Of a stretch of DNA of 64,000 bases, positions 34,912-47,113 are shown piece by piece. How positions within the stretch are numbered: the stretch's first letter is position 1; every line of letters starts with the position of its first letter. The stretch is from Blastocrithidia nonstop (lineage: Eukaryota > Euglenozoa > Kinetoplastea > Trypanosomatida > Trypanosomatidae). The notes below the pieces were generated by a model that saw only the letters and a list, made by a program, of their open reading frames with translations, ran no database searches and was not told the DNA's origin. The stretch spans positions 1,116,001 through 1,180,000 of the forward strand of contig JAQOTN010000019.1 in NCBI GenBank assembly GCA_028554745.1. Reading direction: 5' to 3'. The position numbers and the translations under genes are program-made.

Positions 34912-35642
34912 GTCACGCATCAATGGAACAAGAATAACATCAAATATTAAATGTGGCTACATTTTTTCTCTCTCTTTTTTTTAGGTTTTTTTTTTTATTA
35001 TGATGTATATAATACTGATATCTAACACTCTTTAGTTTTTTTAATAACATAAACATGTTGTAGTAAACGTCTGTATTACACATGTTCTCTTTCATATTCT
35101 CTCTGTTGTTGTAATTAAGATAAAATGCAAAAATGTATATGTTATGCATATTTCGCACATGTTCATTAATTTTGCTATAATGTTACGCATTATACTATAT
35201 CACCTGTTTCGTGCACTTGCATAATAGACGTCTGAATTATCTTTTATTGTTAATTCATACTATGTATACATAGACATGTTACATTTTTTTCATTTTCATT
35301 GTATTCAATAAATAATATTACTCTGACTACATATTTCGTATATTTTTGTCTTCTATAATGGTGTTTTCATCATTAATTTTTTCAAAAAAAAAGGTTGTAT
35401 AAATCTGTTCAAAGAAAAATAAATAATTTTTGTAGTCAAGCGAATAGATTGACTTGCGACGAGGGAAAAAACTAAAACAATATTATTTTAGCTACATTAA
35501 TCTGACAAGTGCAAAATACTTCAATTTTCAATTAATTTTTTAAAAAAAATATAGATTTGTCGTTTAGTGTATTTGTATTTGTGTTTTTGGTTTGTTTTTT
35601 TTTGTGTGTAAATTGACTACACCACAAAGTTAGTAATTAGCA
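34912..35642. other. AT-rich intergenic spacer
   Basis: Starts with a very strong pyrimidine tract (34962-34984, listed separately) 50 bases after the centrin stop and has a second T-rich tract at 35582-35605 near the next gene. No gene seen. Confidence 0.6.
34962..34984 (+). promoter_or_regulatory. Strong polypyrimidine tract with AG
   Basis: TTTTTTCTCTCTCTTTTTTT followed by AG at 34983-34984, the best polypyrimidine-AG in the window. It lies 650 bases before the CNOT10-like ATG, so it could splice that gene with a long leader, help 3'-end formation of centrin, or serve a small transcript not recognised here. Confidence 0.45.
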
Positions 35643-37619
35643 ATGGACTTCAGCGTGAGCGTTAGCAACACTAATAGTAAATTTGCTAAAGCGCGGCAAT
35701 ATTTTGTCAATGGAGAATTTAGTAATGCATAATAAATTCTAAAGCAACTCAATGGTAATGATTTACAATTGCAACACAACTTAGCCATTGTACAACTACT
35801 AAACCAATCAATTACACGTGAAACTGCTCTCACACTGTTAGGATCATAAATAGATGATTTACTCATCTGTGAGCAAACAGCACGAGTTAGTGCTAGCACT
35901 GCAAGTAACTCCAATGAAATCAATAGCACAAAGACTAGCAATGACACCGATGAGAAAGTGTCTAGTGTTAGTTTGTAACATTTATTGCCGTACAAAGGTG
36001 CCTAGTGTGCCGTACTGAACCGTGCCATTCTCTATGCTCGTAGCGGGTTAGCCCATCATGCTCTGACGGTTTTGCGTGCATTACTGAAGGCAAATGCCGA
36101 AGTTGCTCCTGAAATTCGTGTGCGTGCCTTGTGTCTTTTCCAGACCATCTCTGGGCCTGTGCCGATGTACAATCGGTCAAGCTGTACCACAAAGCTGGGC
36201 ATGCGGCCACGCACTGAAGATGACGAAAACCTAATCAAGACGGTACTAGATCAGGTGTAGAATGCACTGCAGAGTAACAATTCCGCAATAGAGCTTGCTA
36301 AGGCGGCCTTTGCTAGTTCAAATAGTTTGCAATAAACATTTAAAACGTGTGACGACCCTCATGAGGTGAACTGGTTCAACTACAATAATCTTGGTGTGCT
36401 TTCACTGCATGAGGGCAAACCAGGTGTAGCGGCATTGTGTTTCGCAAATGCCTACAATAATGCACCATAGTCACTCAAGCAAAGTATCGGCTACAATTAC
36501 GCTTTGTGCGACTTGTTACGTGGTGACTTTAACGCAGCCATCACCAAATTTGCAACACTCACCTCAATGCACAACTCACCCATGTACTGATTACGATATG
36601 GAGAAGCCCTACTTGGTGTACTGCAGCGAATGGAACGTAAAGCTCACCGTGCCTAGTATGAACAGCAGTAGGATGAGTTTATTGCATTGCTAGAGAGTGG
36701 CAAGGCGTTTAGTAATTTTGAGTTTTTGCTCCTTCCTGGTGCGATAGCGGTGAGTGGACCTGTAAGTAACACTTTTCCATTCTCCTCTGCCACTTCAATG
36801 CCAGTCAATCCTGCGAGTCAAATAACTAGCAATGCCATGAACACGACGAGTAACACTAGTGGAGGTAGTGCAGGTCATACAACGGGCAATGCCTTGTCTA
36901 CATCAAGTAACAGCGGATTATCCTCACCAGTTAGTGCTGGAGGTGGGAAGTACAGTGTACGGTACAGCAACACGTAGACGATGCTGAATACCGAGAAGAG
37001 TGCGGCGTGTGTCTTGCAAAATGCACTGTTCTTACTGATCCCAGCAGGTAGTGATTTTGTTCATGCCATGCATGACTGACCACATCATCGATAAATGTTG
37101 CAGTATGCCATGCTGTACTGGGCAGCCTTTGAGTTGCATCGAAAGAACTATCTAGTTACCTCACTCATTGGGCAGCAACTGTTGATGTTAAATGACAAGT
37201 ACCGACTCCCTGCCACGGTGCACGCGACGGTGTTGTCGTACATGGTAGAGGCTCTTATTCACCTCAATGAACCATAGCAGGCAATTAGCGTACTGCGTCA
37301 AGTTTTTCTACCGTAACTGTTAATTAGTACCATGAGTGACCCAATAGATGCCGCGCAGCGAAGTCGTGTCAAGGCGTTGTTTGTTAATTTAGCCGTCACA
37401 CACATACTTACTGGCTCGTTCAATCAGGCACACAAAATACTGGATTCACTACTACAAAAAATGTACGATAACGAGGCAACGTCAGCGCTGCTTGATTTCA
37501 AGCCTGAGCGTGATGTTCTCTTTGCGCATCATTTGCTTAGTGTGTTTTTGTAGCTAGCACAGGGCAATCAGGATAAGGCGAAAGAATGGATGCAAAAGTT
37601 AACATGGAGTTTGAAGTAA
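35643..37619 (+). CDS. CNOT10: CNOT10-like TPR subunit of the CCR4-NOT complex
   Basis: Predicted 658 aa, close to CNOT10. Helical TPR pairs start at once: KFAKARQYFVNGEFSNAEEI, LQLQHNLAIVQLL, CAVLNRAILYARSGLAHHAL. The central WFNYNNLGVLSLHEGKPGVA, ALCFANAYNNAP and SIGYNYALCDLLRGDFNAAI, then MYWLRYGEALLGVLQR, reproduce the NNLG...GK..A..CF block of CNOT10. A Ser/Gly/Asn linker (about 365-445) precedes the C-terminal TPRs (FVNLAVTHILTGSFNQAHKI). CNOT10 with CNOT11 docks on NOT1 in the deadenylase; trypanosomes have a NOT10 needed for mRNA decay. Stop TAA at 37617-37619 after WSLK. Assignment is by TPR layout and the NNLG block. Confidence 0.8.
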
Positions 37620-38916
37620 GATACCGCACTAACAAAAGAAAAAAAAACCGATAAAGTAAAATATTTTTTTTTTTAAACAAATAAATACAAAAAAAAATTA
37701 GAATTGATGTTTGTTACATGGAATATTTTGCTATTGTTTTTACACTTATTATTATATTTACTGAGTAATGCCGTCAACAGTTATTTTTTTTTTGTTGTTG
37801 TTGTGGTGTGAATTTAATGTTGACTTTACTTGACTAATCATGTTTAAAGTAATTTCGCACACTTCATTGAAAAGTAAATAATTTTTAAAAAATGTATTCA
37901 AAAGAACTGCTTGCGAGTTTTGAAAAAGTAACACGTAATGTCAATTCGAGTATGTGTGTACTTGATTTGAAGAAAGGTGCAAATACTGTAGAAAGGATTC
38001 TACGAACCGACTACCTAGAATGACACTTATATTTGTATTTTTAATACATTATTTTCTTAGCTTTATTAATAATGTATTTTACTCTGCTGTTAGTGCAAGT
38101 ATTACTGTGTTTTTGTACAGATATAGCAGAATACGGAAATAAATACAAACAGCTAAATTACTTGACGCGTTACAAAGTTACATCGACATGTATTATAATT
38201 TTATCATCTTAGCTGAAGTTAACATAGTATGGTATATTTATCATGCGTGCACAAAAAACGCTATTAATGTATGCATACTCTTATAAGATATGACATTTGT
38301 ATCTATTCTGTGTATTACAGAGAATGTCTGCGTTTGTGTGTGTGTGCGTATGCAAAACGTATTCGTGTAAGATTACAAAATAGTATGTAAGCACATGATA
38401 TATACGATCTGAACATGGATTGTTTTTTTACTGCGTTTGTTATAACATGTATTTCACTACATATTTTTCGTTATTGTATCTTGAATATGATATACAATAA
38501 TAAATGTGCTCTTATACGCTAAAGCTCACTTTGTACCTGTAATTTTATTTTATTTTTTCTTATACGTATACATGTGCAACGTACATAAACCGTGCAACTT
38601 TTTTCCGTCTTTTTTTTTTTGATGTGTGTATAAAACAAATTTTTACTATTGTTTTGTTAACTTATTCAAAGCAGTCATAATTTTCGGTGGTTTGATTGTT
38701 CAAGAAATTACTTTTGTTGTACAAGTGTGCAAAAAAAGTATATTTGGCATAATAGTTAAACGTAGACCTTTATTTAGTACATATACAATTTTTTGTCTGT
38801 ACGTAAAATAGTAAATAGAAAGTCACGTTCGTTATTTTGTTAAGGTACAATAATTATATACATTGTCTGTGTTTTATATAAGTAAAGTGCAAGTATCAAT
38901 AATAGTAAATATAAAA
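37620..38916. other. AT-rich intergenic spacer
   Basis: Long spacer with T-tracts (37776-37800, 38611-38620) and a TG-rich patch near 38333-38350. It holds one weak small-gene candidate at 37892, listed separately. Confidence 0.5.
37892..38044 (+). CDS. Candidate small protein (50 aa), weak
   Basis: MYSKELLASFEKVTRNVNSS, then MCVLDLKKGANTVERILRTD and YLEWHLYLYF before TAA at 38042-38044. The first 44 residues have a natural, soluble-protein mix in an otherwise AT-rich spacer; downstream the same frame continues into Leu/Ile-rich sequence of UTR type. No family recognised. Confidence 0.3.
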
Positions 38917-40515
38917 ATGCGCTTTTTGCGCACACGTTTTAGCAAAGTTGTGGCTTCGCTGGTAGTGGGTGTACCAGTAATTGGTCTTGGCGGTTTGTCT
39001 GCCTATGTACAATATCGTGAGCGGACCAAGCCAGCACGGCATACTTTTCGTCCTGTAATTGATGCACATGGTAACTTGTTGCTTGCAGATAAGACGGTAC
39101 CACGGGCAAGTAGATTATCCGTGTGCTTACGAGTATTACAACTACTCTGCATCTTTGTTCCAGTAGCGTTACTATACTTCGTCATGTCACTACGCGCGGC
39201 ATGATATCAAGTTTGGCTTAACTTACTCTTGAAGGCTATTGAGCGAGCTGGTCCTGTGTTTGTAAAGATAGGTCAGTGAAGTTGTACACGTTAAGATCTT
39301 TTTTCACCTTCGGTGCGTAATGTTTTCAAGAAGTTGTATAATTAGGTAGATGTACATCCATTTACTGACACGATGCGAATCTTATAGTAAGACCTTAACG
39401 CCGATCCTTTGACGGTGTTTAGTTAAATTTCACCTGTCACGGTGGGATCAGGGTCAATAGGTCAGGTACATGTTGCACATTTGAGAAACTCCAACAAGCG
39501 AGTTGTGGTGAAAGTGATGCACCCAAATATTATTTAGACCATTGTGCGAGACTTTGCTATTCTCAACCACACCGCTTCAGTCTTTCACCGCATCTTTCCC
39601 AGTCTAGCTCGGTACGATTTCCCTGCTCTTGCCTTCGCCTTTAGTAACCACTTAGCCGCCCAACTTGACTTTCGCATTGAGGCAGAAAATCTGTAGCAGT
39701 TTCGTCAAAATTTCAAGCAGGAACACTATGTCTAGTTCCCATAACCGATTATTTCGACGCAACGTATGCTTGTATAAACGTTCTGCGAAGGTGAGGCGGC
39801 CAATCCATAGTTTTTAGCCACATTACCGGCACACGCACGTGAGACGTTAGCTACAAAGGGATTAAACACCTGATGTCAAATGCTACTTCGTGATAACTTT
39901 ATTCATGGAGATATGCACCCGGGCAATATTTTAATAGATTGTACTGATATGCATGAGCCTACCATCACCCTCATTGACGTTGGTCTGTGTCAGCAACTAA
40001 CTGAAGGTGAGGCATAGTTATCTCGTACACTTATGTAATCCTTTGTGCGATGAAACGCTGCTCAGTGTACACAGTGTATCTGAAACATGACAAAAGTACA
40101 ATCCTATGCTGATCGATAAAAATTTGATCATGACATGGCAACTCTGTTTAAAGGATTTCGTCCTCACCGTAATGAAGAACAAGCCATTACACGAATGTTG
40201 CAATCTATCTTCTAGTGTATTCGATAGAACAAGGTACAAATGGACCCACCTTATGTGTCACTTTTGTTTTCTGTGCTCGTACTGGAATCATTTATTATGA
40301 ATTTGAATCCTCACTTCAACATTGTTAGACACACCGCTCCATGATTGGTTAGTGAAGGCTTTTTGTCAAAGGGTGTGGTCAAGAATTTAGTCAAATCACG
40401 ATGAGACACGGTAAAGCGATAGTGCAACATCTTTGCCGGTCGCGTGGATGATAAGATTGATAAATGTTTTACCGATAAAAACCGTAGCATACATGTTAGT
40501 CGTAGTACAGGTTAA
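38917..40515 (+). CDS. ABC1/ADCK (UbiB-type) atypical kinase, ADCK2-like
   Basis: Predicted 532 aa. The N-terminus MRFLRTRFSKVVASLVVGVP has a membrane-like helix and positive charges, fitting mitochondrial targeting; a second hydrophobic segment is at about 70-90. Family motifs in order: VKIGQWSCTREDLFSPSV (the KxGQ motif, W from TGA, E from TAA), RILEEDLNADP, glycine-rich VGSGSIGQVHVAHL at 176-189 in place of the Ala-rich loop, VVVKVMHP with Lys199, LDFRIEAENL, HGDMHPGNIL at 330-339, and DVG at 354-356 as the DFG equivalent. UbiB proteins support coenzyme Q metabolism and bind ATP with an unusual nucleotide loop. An in-frame ATG also lies upstream at 38863, but 38917 starts a better targeting sequence. 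Stop TAA at 40513-40515, another TAA two codons later. Confidence 0.92.
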
Positions 40516-41487
40516 GGTTAATATAATGTATAGTGACACTAAAAAAATAATTCAAGTTTTGAAAAATTAAATGTTACAACACATTTACAAAAAAAGTGTA
40601 ACAAAATAATTATTTCACTTCAGTAACTCTTTTCTAACATTTTTATCTTAAAATAAATGCACATCAAAACAAAACTTAATTTTTATTCAAAAAACATTTA
40701 TGAATAACATTATCAATACAATTAATATCTACTAGCACGTTAATAACATAAGTAAATTTTCTAAAAAACTGATATTAAAACTTATATAACACGAAATACA
40801 AGTGCATGCTATCCAGCAGAAAAATTATATACTTGAAAATGTTTTTTAATAATTCAATAGATTATATTTTACACACATCACAGCATCGTTATAAGAAGAA
40901 TAATAGAATCTGTATCATATACGTGCATCAATATGTCATGTGAATTATTACACATTTGCATAATCAAAGGTAAGAATGTGTTATAACATTGTGACGTGTT
41001 GATGCAAATTGACTGGTTTCTTGTAACATTATCAACAATAATAATAACAAACCAAATGAGTTATTTTTATACACACAAGTGCTCAAAAATGTGGCAGCAA
41101 ATGTGTTTATCACGTATTTGTCCTCTCTTGTAAAGTTTGTCATGTTTTCACCTATACAAGCCGGATAGCCTTACTGCTGCAGCAGTCAGTAGTTTTGTTT
41201 AGGTATTTATAAATATAACTTTTACTTATTAAAAATTATTGTCATCTGATATCAATAATGATTGCTGATAATATATTTATTTTTTTTTGTATAATTTTCT
41301 TTTATTGAGTTTTTGTTTTACCGTTCGTTGATGTAACTCTCTCTGCCAATATAGCAGTAAGTTGAACCTTGACATGTTTTTTTATCTCAGCATTTAAACC
41401 TTTGTGTTGTTTTTTGTATATTTGATTGTTTGTTTTAATAGGTTTTTATAACAAATTCTTAAAGTGTTAATAAATAAAATTGTAAGT
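40516..41487. other. AT-rich intergenic spacer
   Basis: Holds one less AT-rich patch (40930-41215) listed as a candidate gene; T-tracts at 41279-41300 and 41395-41440 precede the TBC gene. Confidence 0.5.
40933..41232 (+). CDS. Candidate small protein (99 aa), unrecognised
   Basis: MSCELLHICIIKGKNVLEHC, DVLMQIDWFLVTLSTIIITN, then WQQMCLSRICPLLESLSCFH and LTAAAVSSFVEVFINITFTY before TAA at 41230-41232. The helical, Leu/Ile/Cys-rich sequence looks like a small soluble or peripheral membrane protein, and the nucleotide composition rises out of the flanking AT-rich DNA. No family recognised; a second start at 41002 is possible. Confidence 0.4.
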
Positions 41488-43080
41488 ATGCTAAAAAATC
41501 TAGATAGCAGACGTGTACAAAGTTTGCATGCCTAGTAGATTTAAGAACACAATTACAGTTTACGTGTAGCAAATACCACCAATTTAATCGATTCGGTGTA
41601 AATATCAACACCTATCATCACATCCTCAACAGGTCGACGTTTTCGCACACTTGACGATGAAATCGACAATTATAATGATCATCATACATAAAATATAAAT
41701 GACTACAACAAAAATAATAATAATAATAGAAGTAGTGTTAATGAAGCTGACAAAACAATTAGTAAGAACAGCAATAATAGCATTACTAACACCAATATTT
41801 GTTATGATAGCTATGGTTTCAGGGTAACAGCACGTGAGAAGGCGGCGTAGCAAATGTATGACATTCTCTTAAACGGAATGAATTGCTCAAGTAGTGCTGG
41901 TAGTTCAAGTAATATAAATGGTGATAAAAAAGTTGTCAGTACATGTTTGTCAGCAACAATAAAATAAAAAAAGCTGCCTGAAAAATGAATGACAATGTTG
42001 TAGAAATGAAGCACAGTGTCGGCTGCACAAAAGAAAAAAATGTGTAGGCGTGGCATACCAAGAAGTATTAGACGGTATGCATGACGTATAATATTAGGCA
42101 TGCCAAATGCAAAGGTAAATGTTGTTAGCAATGAATAACATACATCTCATTTAGCTATTAACTCTACAATTACAACAACAAACACAACAGAAACAAGTGA
42201 CATTCAAAATAACACTAATAAAATTAATAATAGTAGTAGTAGTAGTACTGCAAATAACACTATTAACAGCATCAAAAGTAGTGATAGATAAAAAGAAACT
42301 AATTTGTTGACGACATTGTCTTATCGTGAACTGTACAGTGCTGACTTGTCATCACACGAGTTAAGTGACGTAATAGAGCGGGACCTCAACAGAACATTCC
42401 CAACACACCGCTGATTTGAAGCAGCAAATAGTAGAGGACAGTGTATGCTTCGACGTTTATTACATGCCTATGCAAATCGTAATCCTGACGTTGGTTATTG
42501 TCAAGGCATGGGGTTTGTCGTGTCAACATTGTTGGTGTTGTTTGAAGACGAGTAAAGTGCGTTTTGAGCGTTTTGTGCGTTAATGTAGGCACCCTTGTAT
42601 AACTTACAAATGATGTATTTTCCTGGATTTGAATAGCTCAAGTGCAAGTTTTACATAATGCAAAAATTGCTAAAACGACTTCAATCAAAGGTGCACCGCA
42701 GGATAAAAAACGCTGACGTTGACCCATCATTGTACGCCACACACTGGTTTCTCACACTCTTCTCGTATAATTTGAACTTTGCACTATTGCTACGTATTTG
42801 AGATATGTTTTTGTGTGAAGGGTGAAAGCCTATCTACCGCGTAGCCCTCAGTTTCTTTTTCTTGTAGCGGTAGCACATTATAGCTATAAAAGATGATAGT
42901 GAGCTGGTCAAATTGTTAATGTCCATGCATGAACGAGCTTACCCTTCATAGTTGCTGTAGACTGCACAACACATCAAATTCAAGACGTCTAATGTAAAGA
43001 CGTATGAAAGTAATTATTACAAAAAGGTGTGTCGAAAGTGGAAGAAGAAAAAAGTGTGATGAGGTAGTACATATTTTTAA
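41488..43080 (+). CDS. TBC-domain Rab GTPase-activating protein (first of two)
   Basis: Predicted 530 aa. The TBC domain covers about residues 185-510: entry CRRGIPRSIRRYAWRIILG, a Ser/Thr/Asn-rich insertion of about 60 residues, then the arginine finger in IERDLNRTFPTHRWFE and the glutamine finger in DVGYCQGMGF, followed by EESAFWAFCALM, DPSLYATHWFLTLFSYNLNF and LLRIWDMFLCEGWKPIYRVA. Both catalytic fingers are present, so it should be an active RabGAP. Many conserved Trp are TGA and several conserved Glu are TAA/TAG (DEESAFW). The N-terminal 180 residues are Asn/Ser-rich with no domain. The end is near KKKKVWWGSTYF with TAA at 43078-43080; the two TGA just before are read as Trp. A second TBC gene follows directly. 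Confidence 0.93.
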
Positions 43081-43721
43081 ATATTTGATTATTAAATAAT
43101 TAGTTTTTTTTTTAATCTTCATTATTGTTCTTGTACTGATTTTATCACTAATAGTTAAAGTTGTGTGTACGTTTTATCTGTGATTATATATTATTTTTAA
43201 TTTATTTCGTTTGCAAATTATTTTAAATTAAGATTTGTTATTATTTTTCTTGCTCACTCTAAAAGTTTCATTTGTTTATCACTTATTGCGCATTTCTATA
43301 CCCTACTTACATTGGTTATTTACTTTATACAACTATGCTTTATTATTTTACTTTTTTTTTAACCCACATATGTACATTTACATTTGTATTATCTGTTATT
43401 GCGAACACAATTCACAAAAGTGATACTTCTGAATTACTATATTATAATCTAATATTTCTGAACATAAATGGTTTATCTTGTGACTATTACTCGTAAAATT
43501 AAAGAAATTTGAATAGTATACATACGCAAATAATTAGTTATATCAAATTACGACTTGCTTTGCACTGTTTTCTTTTTAATTTCGTTTTTTGATTTATCAG
43601 AACATCAAAAACATATTCGTATATAGCTATATCAAAGAGAGTTTAATCAGCAATTTTGATGCATTGACCACAAAACAGCATTGCTTTTAATTAATATTGT
43701 TTATAAATCTCGTAGTATCAA
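43081..43721. other. AT-rich intergenic spacer
   Basis: T-rich throughout; no gene seen. A 62-74 codon stop-free frame near 43235-43496 codes a Tyr/Phe/Leu-rich UTR-type peptide. Confidence 0.6.
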
Positions 43722-46436
43722 ATGTAAGATAGTGTTTTTCATCAGTTTGATGACAGTAATAGTAACATTTTTAGAAGCAATTAACGAAATAATAGTTCTG
43801 ATAAGCACGATAAAGATTGTAGTGCACAAATAAGACGTAGATAAGAAGAGCAGCTTTGCATGAACAGACTTTGTTATAATAATAGATGTAATAGTAAGGT
43901 TGATAGTAATGAGTTATATGTCCATAGATATGGTCAGTATTACGGCAAAGATGACAATCGTATTGACAACATGTACTAAAGTAACAATGAAACAGGAAGA
44001 GATGCGTGTAAACTTATTTCTACGATCTAGCACGTGTAGCCATCAACGCTGCCATCTGCTACCCCATCAAAATATGAACAAACATGTATTCATGAACCGT
44101 TAATCACACACATTCCTACACTTTGCACAACAATAAATGACGGTGGTGATAACCGTAATAGCAACACATCAAATTGTTGTGACGATAGAACTGCTAACAA
44201 GTAGAGTAACAAAGTTATTCGTGCGACACCGAATGTTGCATTTACTGACGCAAAAAACACTATCACACATAATGAGATGTGCAATCTCAACAAAAAATAA
44301 TAATTACACTTAATGCATTAGAGTAGGAAGTACACTCAAAACGATTCTAACAAAGTTGATGAAAATGATGATGATGAGTTTGAGGACAAGGCCTTTGTAA
44401 ATAGCACAGTACACAATAGAAAGTGTATTACTCAAGACAAATTGTACAAACGGCGTAAACAAGTAGAACTGTACGTATAGTAATAGCAAAGAAACCAAAC
44501 TCATGACTTGCCATCCACCGCAAAAAATGAACAATCAATTTCTAATAGTTTTGCTATAAGCAATACGAGCATACATGACAAGCCGTTAGTACCAAATTGT
44601 AATAATCTTGTTGAACACAATCATACAAAGATTGCACGGAAACATGGTACACATCGTCATGATAAGTAGGTCAATAATAATACTTCTAGTGTATCATACT
44701 CCAATGATAAGGATAAGAGTGATAGTCATCGCAGCAACAATACTACTACTACTACTACTACTACTAATAATAATAATAATAATAAATAAGTTTTACAATC
44801 GTAAAGTGGAACTTATACTGGTAAACATTCTAACAAGGTCACTTCTACTATTAGTGGAAAAGTGCAACAATAATAGCCGAACAAGAACTAATAGTACAAG
44901 AGCAACAATGATGAAAACAACAAAATTAGCAACAACAACAACAACAGTAGTTGTAGTAGTAGCACTAAAAACGATAAAAATATTTACTACAACTATCTTA
45001 TTGGCCATCACAGTAATATGAATGATACGGATAATAGTGTTTAGCAGTAGTCACAAGTACAAAATAAATATAAATAAGATAAACAATATTAAAATCACAA
45101 TAATGCACACTCCTTGTCTTTTCCATACTTCAATACATCATAGCAAGTATAGTAATCGGTTTCATCTCGTAATGCATCAAGTAGTGTAGGTAACAAGTAT
45201 ATCAAAAAGGCCAAATACAGTAGTGGTGACGATGATAATGATGATAGTACAAGTAGTAATAATCATGATGACAGTGGCAATGATCATGTAAGTGAAGAAG
45301 AACACTCTGAGTTAGCTAGTAATGACAACTCAGTGGACGAAAGTGGACACACAGCAGCGTAGCGTAGCTTTATTGATTAATTTGGCTTTGTAATTGATGA
45401 GTAGACAAAGGCAAAGAACGAGCAATACCTGCGTGCGATTGATGGCAGACAAGTAGCACGTCGTGAGGTAAAATGAGCCAACATGGCAGCGGACTGGTAG
45501 AACACAAACACCAAAATGTTTGCTAAGTTAAAGTAGCGCTGCCGAAAGGGCATTCCTGCACGGTTTCGTGGTGTGGCATGACAGCTACTCTTGCACTCCT
45601 GACATCAGATGAACCTACCATCGAACGCTGGTGTGTATGTGGCACTGCGGTAGAAGAAATTGAGTGATAAGTAGGTGGACGCTACTATTGCCCGTGACAG
45701 GGCACGTACTTTTCCTAATCATGTTTTGTTCAAAGACGACGACGGTGTGGGGCAGCGTTTCTTGTGCAATGTGCTACACGCCTATGCGGCGAGTGATCCA
45801 TAGGTGGGTTATGTACAAGGAATGGCATTTCTCGTTGCCGCATTATCAACCCAGATGGGGTAAGAATAGTGCTTCTGAGCATTGCATGAGATGATGTATA
45901 ACAGACGATATAACATGCGTGAGTTGTACAAACCTGGCTTTCCTCTTTTGCATCAGTTTTTTTACCAACTCAAGCGTCTTATCCGACGACTGCTACCGCG
46001 GCTAGGGTAGCGTTTTGAGAAGTTGTAGGTTGACCCGTCATTTTACGCCTCCCAGTGGTTTCTCACCCTTTTTGTATATCATTTTTCGTTTCGCTCACTG
46101 TTGCGAATTTGAGATATTTTTTTCTGTGAAGGGTGGAAAATTATCTTTCGCACTGGTATTGCGCTAATGCGTTGAGAAGAGTAACGATTGTTGTCTCTCC
46201 CATTTGACGAGTTGCTGCCGGCACTGAAGAACTTGCAAGATGGTAAAAACTTGAAGTAGGTCATTCGTAGAGCGCATCAAGTCAAGTTTAAGACTTCTTT
46301 GCTTGATCGATATGCGTTGTAGTATCAACGATATGTACGTTCCTCTCACATAGGAAAAGGCGACGTATTCAAGAACACATAGTATGATTATCTTGAAAAG
46401 CTTAAGGACAAGTTACGACCATCGTGGATGAATTAA
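43722..46436 (+). CDS. TBC-domain Rab GTPase-activating protein (second of two)
   Basis: Predicted 904 aa. The first 530 residues are Asn/Ser/Asp-rich, including runs coded by ACT and AAT repeats (about 44740-44785). From residue 540 the sequence is ordered: FIDEFGFVIDEETKAKNEQY, then the TBC domain (about 605-860) with CRKGIPARFRGVAWQLLL, arginine finger in ARDRARTFPNHVLF, glutamine finger in VGYVQGMAFLVAALS, and DPSFYASQWFLTLFVYHFSF followed by LLRIWDIFFCEGWKIIFR. Both fingers are intact. The final helix region ends KLKDKLRPSWMN with TAA at 46434-46436. The C-terminal half resembles the preceding TBC protein around the LRIWD block, but the two differ enough to be separate RabGAPs. Start MEDSVFHQFD uses TAA as codon 2. 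Confidence 0.93.
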
Positions 46437-47113
46437 ATCAAATTTTGTATTATTAATATTGAACTTTCTTAAATAAAAAATTTATTTTATTTACTAATTC
46501 GTTTTAATCACTTTACTTACGTTCAATTTCATTGTTAGCTACTTTTTCACAGTTTTTTTCTTGTTATCTATTTGTTATCTTCGTAGTTGTTTTTTTTGTG
46601 TGTGTATTTATCTTGGTTACATGTTACGTATAAAATGCATATATGCGTTCATGCGTACAGCTGTATCATTGTCAATACTAATTATATTGTAATTTGCGTA
46701 TATACCTCATTACATTTTTTTACTTTTATCGTTCAGTTGTAAACACTAAAACAACTTCGCATTTACCTTTTATTGGTTAGGTGTAAGGTTGCCGATAGAA
46801 TTTAAAAAAAAAAAAAAAAAAAAAATATATATTTTTTTCAACGGTTATTTGCAATCGTTGACATAGACAACGACGACAACACCAACAAAAAGGTGTTATC
46901 ATATAGTTATTGGCACGACTTAAGTATGATAAAGGTAATAACACGTACAGTTATTACATTCTTATTTTTTTAAGAAATCAATTACTTACACTGGAGTAAT
47001 TTTTTTAAATTTCGTTTTTTTTTTCATTATTTTACAACACTGCAAACTATTTATAATAAACAAGTATAGACAGTTGTCATTTAGAAAATTTGTAAGAAGA
47101 CATTGACAACATA
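46437..47113. other. AT-rich intergenic spacer with poly-A run
   Basis: Contains 23 consecutive A (46804-46826) and T-tracts at 46548-46600 and 47015-47030. No gene I can support. Confidence 0.55.
46804..46826. repeat. Homopolymer run of 23 A
   Basis: Uninterrupted A run in the spacer between the second TBC gene and the next coding patch, followed by a short TATATA stretch and poly-T, so it could fold back on itself. Confidence 0.9.

Noticed and set aside
44608-45021. Plus-strand 137-codon frame with Ile/Leu/Thr runs
   Set aside because: Out-of-frame reading of the ACT/AAT repeats in the second TBC gene, whose own frame is continuous to the TBC domain.
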